6,031 bases of DNA from Alphaproteobacteria bacterium (GTDB lineage Bacteria > Pseudomonadota > Alphaproteobacteria > Micavibrionales > Micavibrionaceae). Below, one piece after another: positions 4,357 to 6,031 of the stretch. The stretch lies in contig DAOWDF010000113.1 of NCBI GenBank assembly GCA_030639165.1, positions 1 through 6,031 on the forward strand, given 5' to 3'. The stretch's first letter is position 1. Every line of letters starts with the position of its first letter. The notes below the pieces were generated by a model, which was given only the letters and a program-made list of their open reading frames with translations, was not told the DNA's origin and did no database searches. Both the position numbers and the translations under genes were made by a program.

Positions 4357-6031
4357 ATGGGTTTCAGGTTATTACTTTTGGCATTGCTGTCTTTTTCTGC
4401 TGTTAATTCTTATGCGGGGGAATCTACTGCTCAAAGCGCAATAGCTCTGCATGGCGAGCCAAAATATAAAGATGGATTTACGCATCTAGATTACGCAAAC
4501 CCTGATGCCCCTAAGGGCGGTACGCTGAAACAGCATATTATTGGAACTTTTGATTCACTAAACCCATTTATTGTTAAGGGTGAACCTGCTGCTGGTTTGA
4601 ATTTCTTGCGCTCTGGCATGCTCTATGAGAGTTTGATGCAAAATTCTTCGGATGAGCCATTCTCGCTTTATGGCATAATTGCTAAAGATATCACATTGGC
4701 AGAAGATAAATCTTGGGTGCGTTTTACTTTACGCGACGAAGCTAGGTGGCATGATGGCACGCCTATTACTGCCGATGATGTGATCTGGACATTTGACGCA
4801 CTAACCCAAAAAGGCCAGCCATTTTATAAGGCTTACTGGGGAGATGTCGAAAGCGTGACCTCTACAAGTGATAAGATTGTTACCTTTAAATTCAAAGTCG
4901 CAGGTAATGCAGAGCTACCGCTTATCATTGCCGAGATGCCCATTCTTCCCAAACATTACTGGACAGAAGAAGGGCGGGATTTCACAAAAACATCTTTGGA
5001 TATACCTCTTGGCAGCGGGCCTTATAAAATCGGCAAAGTGGCGGCGGGTCGTTCAATTGAATATACGCGCAATTCCGATTGGTGGGGTAAGGGCTTATCA
5101 TTTTTTAAAGGGATGAATAATTTTGATCGCATCGTATATGACTATTACCGTGATGATAATGTTGCGCATGAAGCCTTTCTATCTGGTGATTATGATGTGA
5201 AAATAGAGAATTTATCCAAGATTTGGGAGAATGGCTATGACCTGCCTGATGATAAGCTCGCGCAGTTGAATAAGCAGGAAATTAATCACGGTAGGCCTGC
5301 GGGGATGCAGGCGTTTATCTACAATATACGCAAACCATTATTTAGTGATATTAAAGTGCGTGAAGCTTTATCTTACGCGTTTGACTTTGAATGGTCGAAC
5401 AAGCAATTCGCGCATGGAAATTATATCAGAACCAATAGCTTTTTTGAGAATTCAGAGCTGGCTTCTATTGGATTACCAAGTGAAGATGAGCTTCAAATAT
5501 TAGAGCCTTTGCGCGATAATATACCGAGCAAGGTTTTTACAGGCACGTATAAAGCGCCTATTACTGATGGTTCTGGGCGTTTGCGCGCGAATTTGAGCAT
5601 TGGAATCAACCTTCTGAAAGAAGCAGGATATAGCAATATTAATGCTGAAGGTTTCAGATATAAAACGCTGGAAGACGGCACTAAAGAGCAGCTGGAGTTT
5701 GAAATTTTGCACTACTCCCCCGCTTATGAGCGTTGGGTATTGCCTTTTATCAAGAACCTAAAGCAAATCGGGGTTAAGGCAAGTTTCCGCATAGTTGATA
5801 GCGCAGGATTTCAACGCCGCATAGATAGCTTCGATTATGACATGATTATTGGTGGTATGGGGCAATCAGCATCTCCGGGGAATGAGCAGCGCGAATTCTG
5901 GGGCGCAAGCCGCGCTGATATGCAAGGGTCACGCAATTATATCGGCATTAAAGATCCGATAATTGATGAGTTAGTGGAGAAGATAATACATGCGGAATCT
6001 CGTGAAGATTTGGTAACAAAAACGCGCGCGC
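4357..6031 (+). CDS. yejA: YejA-like ABC transporter substrate-binding protein, family 5 (runs off right edge)
   Basis: This is a periplasmic solute-binding protein that captures peptides for an ABC importer; in E. coli YejA works with YejB, YejE and YejF and is known for microcin C uptake. The frame stays open for 558 codons to the window end. Residues 1-20 form a Sec signal peptide (MGFRLLLLALLSFSAVNSYA, likely cut after A20); no lipobox cysteine is present. The mature part opens with ALHGEPKYKDGF and LDYANPDAPKGG (45-55). The SBP family 5 core is AKDITLAEDKSWVRFTLRD (109-127) followed by WHDGTPITADDVIWTFDAL (131-149). GSGPYKI (219-225), VREALSYAFDFEW (334-346) and RTNSFFENSELAS (358-370) are the features that point to YejA rather than DppA or OppA. 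The family is usually about 600 residues, so roughly 50 C-terminal residues lie outside. The permease and ATPase genes may follow downstream. Substrate cannot be told from sequence. Confidence 0.92.
   Translation, partial: MGFRLLLLALLSFSAVNSYAGESTAQSAIALHGEPKYKDGFTHLDYANPDAPKGGTLKQHIIGTFDSLNPFIVKGEPAAGLNFLRSGMLYESLMQNSSDEPFSLYGIIAKDITLAEDKSWVRFTLRDEARWHDGTPITADDVIWTFDALTQKGQPFYKAYWGDVESVTSTSDKIVTFKFKVAGNAELPLIIAEMPILPKHYWTEEGRDFTKTSLDIPLGSGPYKIGKVAAGRSIEYTRNSDWWGKGLSFFKGMNNFDRIVYDYYRDDNVAHEAFLSGDYDVKIENLSKIWENGYDLPDDKLAQLNKQEINHGRPAGMQAFIYNIRKPLFSDIKVREALSYAFDFEWSNKQFAHGNYIRTNSFFENSELASIGLPSEDELQILEPLRDNIPSKVFTGTYKAPITDGSGRLRANLSIGINLLKEAGYSNINAEGFRYKTLEDGTKEQLEFEILHYSPAYERWVLPFIKNLKQIGVKASFRIVDSAGFQRRIDSFDYDMIIGGMGQSASPGNEQREFWGASRADMQGSRNYIGIKDPIIDELVEKIIHAESREDLVTKTRA

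Noticed and set aside
4868..5116. An 82-codon plus-strand open frame
   Set aside because: It lies in another frame wholly inside the yejA-like coding region and shows no motif.
1..6031. CRISPR arrays, insertion sequences, tRNA or rRNA genes, prophage or defence genes
   Set aside because: No regularly spaced repeats, transposase motifs, terminal inverted repeats or RNA gene signatures were seen; nearly all the sequence is accounted for by six ordinary chromosomal genes.

Overview
The window reads as a chromosomal segment from a flagellated alphaproteobacterium with an AT-rich genome (GC around 40% by eye, not computed). The main reason is a full-length CtrA, the cell-cycle master regulator confined to that class. 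It lies head-to-head with a gene for the flagellar export ATPase FliI. A GANTC site (the CcrM methylation sequence) in the ctrA upstream region, and the rarity of GANTC elsewhere, fit the same assignment. I cannot place the organism below class level.

Layout. Positions 1-632 (minus strand) hold the N-terminal 210 codons of fliI, which runs off the left edge. Positions 633-793 are an AT-rich divergent control region with a near-perfect 20-bp direct repeat, a row of TTAA boxes and one GACTC. ctrA follows at 794-1501 and ends at a strong intrinsic terminator (1528-1560). Next come pgsA (1617-2201, phosphatidylglycerophosphate synthase) and pyrD (2202-3275, quinone-dependent dihydroorotate dehydrogenase), which abut with no intervening base and look like one housekeeping transcription unit. 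Then come a degenerate EAL-domain protein resembling the flagellar c-di-GMP receptor TipF (3335-4285) and the start of a YejA-type periplasmic peptide-binding protein (4357 to the right edge, incomplete). No stretch longer than about 160 bases is without a gene.

How the genes relate. FliI, CtrA and the TipF-like protein belong to the flagellum/cell-cycle theme: CtrA controls early flagellar genes in Caulobacter, FliI powers flagellar export, and TipF links c-di-GMP to flagellum placement. The EAL gene also carries a candidate sigma-54 (-24/-12) element, the promoter type used by late flagellar genes in Caulobacter. PgsA (anionic phospholipid), PyrD (pyrimidines) and the YejA-like protein (oligopeptide uptake) are ordinary metabolic or transport functions.

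I see no mobile element, CRISPR array, RNA gene or obvious new system. The most interesting points are regulatory: the ctrA/fliI divergent region, the CtrA C-terminus lacking the Ala-Ala degron, the sigma-54-like site, and the substituted EAL domain.
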